In this document: positions 6,801 through 7,928 of the stretch, in pieces
Layout: each line of letters begins with the position of its first letter
How positions within the stretch are numbered: position 1 is the first letter of the stretch
The notes under the pieces: generated by a model
Database searches by the model: none
The model's input: the letters and a program-made list of their open reading frames with translations, nothing else
What the model was told of the DNA's origin: nothing
Assembly (NCBI GenBank): GCA_002440625.1
Contig: DJUV01000216.1
Location: 1 to 7,928 of the forward strand
Direction of reading: 5' to 3'
Source of the DNA: Rhodobacteraceae bacterium UBA6273
Lineage (GTDB): Bacteria > Pseudomonadota > Alphaproteobacteria > Rhodobacterales > Rhodobacteraceae
DNA: 7,928 bases
Translations under genes and position numbers: made by a program

Positions 6801-7381
6801 TTCAGCAGCTCCGCCGCCGTGACGATGGCGCCCGCCACCTCCGAGAGCCGCTTGCCCTGATCCATTGCCGCCTTGCGCATCAGGGCGTAGGCCTGATCCT
6901 CGGTCAGCCCCTTGGCGCGCATGATGAAGCCTTTGGCGCGGTCGATGATCTTGCGTTCCTCCAGCGCTGCCTTGGTGGCGGCAAGCTCGCTCCGCATCCG
7001 GCTGAAGAGGTGAAAGCGCGCGATGGCCGCGTCGAGCACCGGGCGGATGCGCTCGGGCCTGAGACCATCGACGACATAGGCGCTGATCCCGGCCTCGATG
7101 GCGGCCCGGGTCAGGCCGCTGTCGCTCTTGTCCACGAAGACCGCGACGGGCCGTTCGGTCGGGCCGGAGGCAAGCGCCAGCTCCTCGAGCATGTCGCGCG
7201 AGGGGCTGGCGATGTCGATGAGGACGAGGTCCGGGCGGATGTCGGCGACGCGCCGCGCCAGCCCGGCGCCATCGCCGAGGACGTGGACCCGGTGCCCGCC
7301 GGCGGCGCTCAGCGCATCCACGATCTGAAGCGCCCGCTGGCGATCAGGCTCGACCACGATGATGGTAAGTGTCTCGCTCAT
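6797..7381 (-). CDS. nasT: ANTAR-domain transcription antiterminator NasT
   Basis: NasT binds hairpins in leader RNA and lets transcription pass a terminator; NasS restrains it. The preferred product is 194 residues. Residues 4-120 form a receiver-like domain: the acidic pocket is only E11-P12-D13 rather than two adjacent acids, D56 in VLIDIAS is at the phosphoacceptor place, and AVFVDKSD (80-87) and AYVVDGL follow. The ANTAR domain occupies about 133-193, with ALEERKIIDRAKGFIMRAKG, then LTEDQAYALMRKAAM and a last helix near LSEVAGAIVTAAELL. The incomplete pocket fits control by NasS binding rather than phosphorylation. The start at 7381 has GAAGG at 7386-7390, 4 nt upstream, and matches the usual family length. 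An ATG at 7450 (23 residues longer, with AGGA 6 nt upstream) and one at 7534 are also in frame. Its likely RNA target is the dual-hexaloop element at 5513-5552. Confidence 0.94.
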   Translation of the reverse strand: MSETLTIIVVEPDRQRALQIVDALSAAGGHRVHVLGDGAGLARRVADIRPDLVLIDIASPSRDMLEELALASGPTERPVAVFVDKSDSGLTRAAIEAGISAYVVDGLRPERIRPVLDAAIARFHLFSRMRSELAATKAALEERKIIDRAKGFIMRAKGLTEDQAYALMRKAAMDQGKRLSEVAGAIVTAAELLK

Positions 7382-7728
7382 GCCGCCTTCGCTCAGCCCC
7401 CTACTTTCATCCTCCGCGGCGAGGCGCTTGTCATTGCTGCGCTGCGGCATGAGGCGTCCTGTCACTGCGATCGCCGTGAAAAGCGGCAAGCGGGGCGCAT
7501 CTGATGAATCTCCGGGCGGCAAAAAAAACCACAACGCTCAGGAGTCCGGGGCGCCAGATTGCCGGACCTTGGTCCGATGACAGAGACGGCCAGAGGTCGG
7601 AAGATCGCGCCGATGAAGTCCGACGCTCGCGGCCAGTGGTCCGGGGCGGCTTCTCGCGGGGGGATGAATACAGAAGGATAAGATCAGCGCCGGCGGGTCC
7701 GGTGATCTGGATCAGGAAGGACAGAAAG
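7382..7728. other. Divergent intergenic region between nasT and the secreted repeat protein gene
   Basis: This 347-bp stretch should hold the promoters for nasT (minus) and the plus-strand gene. I see no convincing -35/-10 pair on either strand; GAATACAGAAGGATAAG (7667-7683) on plus has only a loose -10 look. It contains an eight-A run (7521-7528), a perfect CGGACC-TT-GGTCCG dyad, and several GTCCGG or GTCCGA words described separately. In-frame upstream ATGs for nasT lie in 7382-7534, so part of it could be coding if nasT starts earlier. The minus-strand open frame across 7431-7895 is not credible as a gene. Confidence 0.6.
7544..7576. repeat. Three complementary arms forming alternative hairpins upstream of nasT
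   Basis: Reading the minus strand, arm A is CGGACC (7576-7571), arm B is GGTCCGG (7568-7562) and arm C is CCGGAC (7549-7544). B can pair with A (14-bp dyad with a 2-base spacer; as RNA, CGGAC-CAAG-GUCCG) or with C across 12 bases, but not with both. On the minus strand the eight-T run at 7528-7521 follows about 15 nt after arm C. It may be a dimeric-regulator site in DNA or, if transcribed, a switchable leader for nasT. Confidence 0.4.
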
Positions 7729-7928
7729 ATGAACACGATGAAGACAACCGCGCTCGCGCTCCGTCTTGCCGCGCTCCTCGGCACCACCGCCTTCTTCACG
7801 GCGAGCCCGGTGACCGTGCAGCTAGACGGCGTATCCGCCTTGCCGCAATTCACTCTGTCCGCGGCGCTCGCCAGCGGCGGCGATGACGGCGGCAACGACG
7901 GCGGCGGCGATGGCGGCGGCGATGGCGG
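7729..7928 (+). CDS. Secreted or surface Gly/Asp-repeat protein, N-terminal part (3' end outside window)
   Basis: I do not recognise this gene. The open frame runs 66 codons to the right edge without a stop. The start at 7729 has a strong AGGAAGG (7714-7720) 8 nt upstream; a second in-frame ATG is at 7738. Residues 1-24 look like a signal peptide: K5, then a hydrophobic stretch with ALALRLAALLGTTAFFTA. Cleavage could be near 24-26, or after ALA at about residue 48. Residues 25-48 are a mixed segment, and from about 49 the sequence becomes GGDD, GGND, GGGD, GGGD, GG. Such Gly/Asp repeats could bind calcium or form a flexible wall or envelope linker, but the stretch lacks the full RTX nonapeptide. 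It is divergent from the nitrate operon, and no functional link is evident. Confidence 0.7.
   Translation, partial: MNTMKTTALALRLAALLGTTAFFTASPVTVQLDGVSALPQFTLSAALASGGDDGGNDGGGDGGGDG
7876..7928 (+). repeat. 12-bp tandem repeat coding Gly-Gly-X-Asp
   Basis: Four units in step, GGCGGCGATGAC (7876), GGCGGCAACGAC (7888), GGCGGCGGCGAT (7900) and GGCGGCGGCGAT (7912), are followed by a fifth partial unit GGCGG cut by the window edge. The last two full units are identical, which suggests recent slippage or duplication. The unit is a multiple of three, so copy changes keep the reading frame. Confidence 0.85.

Noticed and set aside
5544..6860. Plus-strand open frame (438 codons) opposite nasS
   Set aside because: Antisense shadow of nasS; the Arg/Gly/His-rich product has no family features.
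7521..7528. Run of eight A (T on minus) as an intrinsic terminator
   Set aside because: No stable hairpin directly abuts the run on the minus strand; the nearest arm is about 15 nt away, and no gene ends there on either strand.
7431..7895. Minus-strand open frame of 154 codons with a hydrophobic stretch
   Set aside because: The hydrophobic part is the reverse of the signal-like region of the plus-strand secreted protein, which has a good ribosome binding site and natural composition. No ribosome binding site or family was recognised for the minus frame.

Overview
The window is GC-rich, tightly packed bacterial DNA that looks alphaproteobacterial, most like the Rhodobacteraceae. I infer this from codon choice, the protein sequences and the gene order. 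It holds the front half of a nitrate/nitrite assimilation operon. All of its operon genes lie on the minus strand, so the biological order runs from high to low coordinates: nasT, nasS, nrtA, nrtB, a fused nrtC/nrtD ATPase, nirB. nirB runs off the left edge. A separate small plus-strand gene for a secreted Gly/Asp-repeat protein starts near the right edge and runs out of the window.

From right to left: 7729-7928 is the start of the secreted repeat protein. 7382-7728 is the divergent intergenic region, with an unusual cluster of GTCCGG-type words and alternative hairpin arms. 6797-7381 is nasT (ANTAR RNA-binding regulator), which overlaps nasS by 4 nt. 5664-6800 is nasS (cytoplasmic nitrate/nitrite sensor related to NrtA). 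5411-5663 is a 253-bp leader. 4049-5410 is nrtA (periplasmic binding protein), 2932-4020 nrtB (permease), 1281-2927 the double ABC ATPase, and 1-1281 the N-terminal 427 codons of nirB. From nrtA onward the genes are 28 nt apart, 4 nt apart, or overlapping by 1 nt, which indicates one transcript with translational coupling.

The most informative non-coding element is the nrtA leader. On the minus strand it carries two adjacent stem-loops with six-base loops, AAUGGC and ACAGUC. Both have A at loop position 1 and G at position 4, the signature of the dual-hexaloop RNA bound by ANTAR antiterminators. A third hairpin with the same loop rule (AAGGCC) and a GC-rich hairpin followed by UUUU lie between it and nrtA. 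The inferred model: without nitrate, NasS holds NasT and transcription stops in the leader. With nitrate or nitrite, NasT is released, binds the leader RNA and lets polymerase read into nrtA-nirB. nasT and nasS lie upstream of the attenuator and so escape this control.

Unusual points: the first ABC domain has Asn where the H-loop His is expected, and the second has SNGM instead of SGGM. In a sandwich dimer both changes fall on the same ATP site. NasS has Gln at a position where NrtA has His in the ligand-site region. NrtB has an enlarged first extracytoplasmic loop. No tRNA, rRNA, CRISPR array, insertion sequence or transposase was seen.
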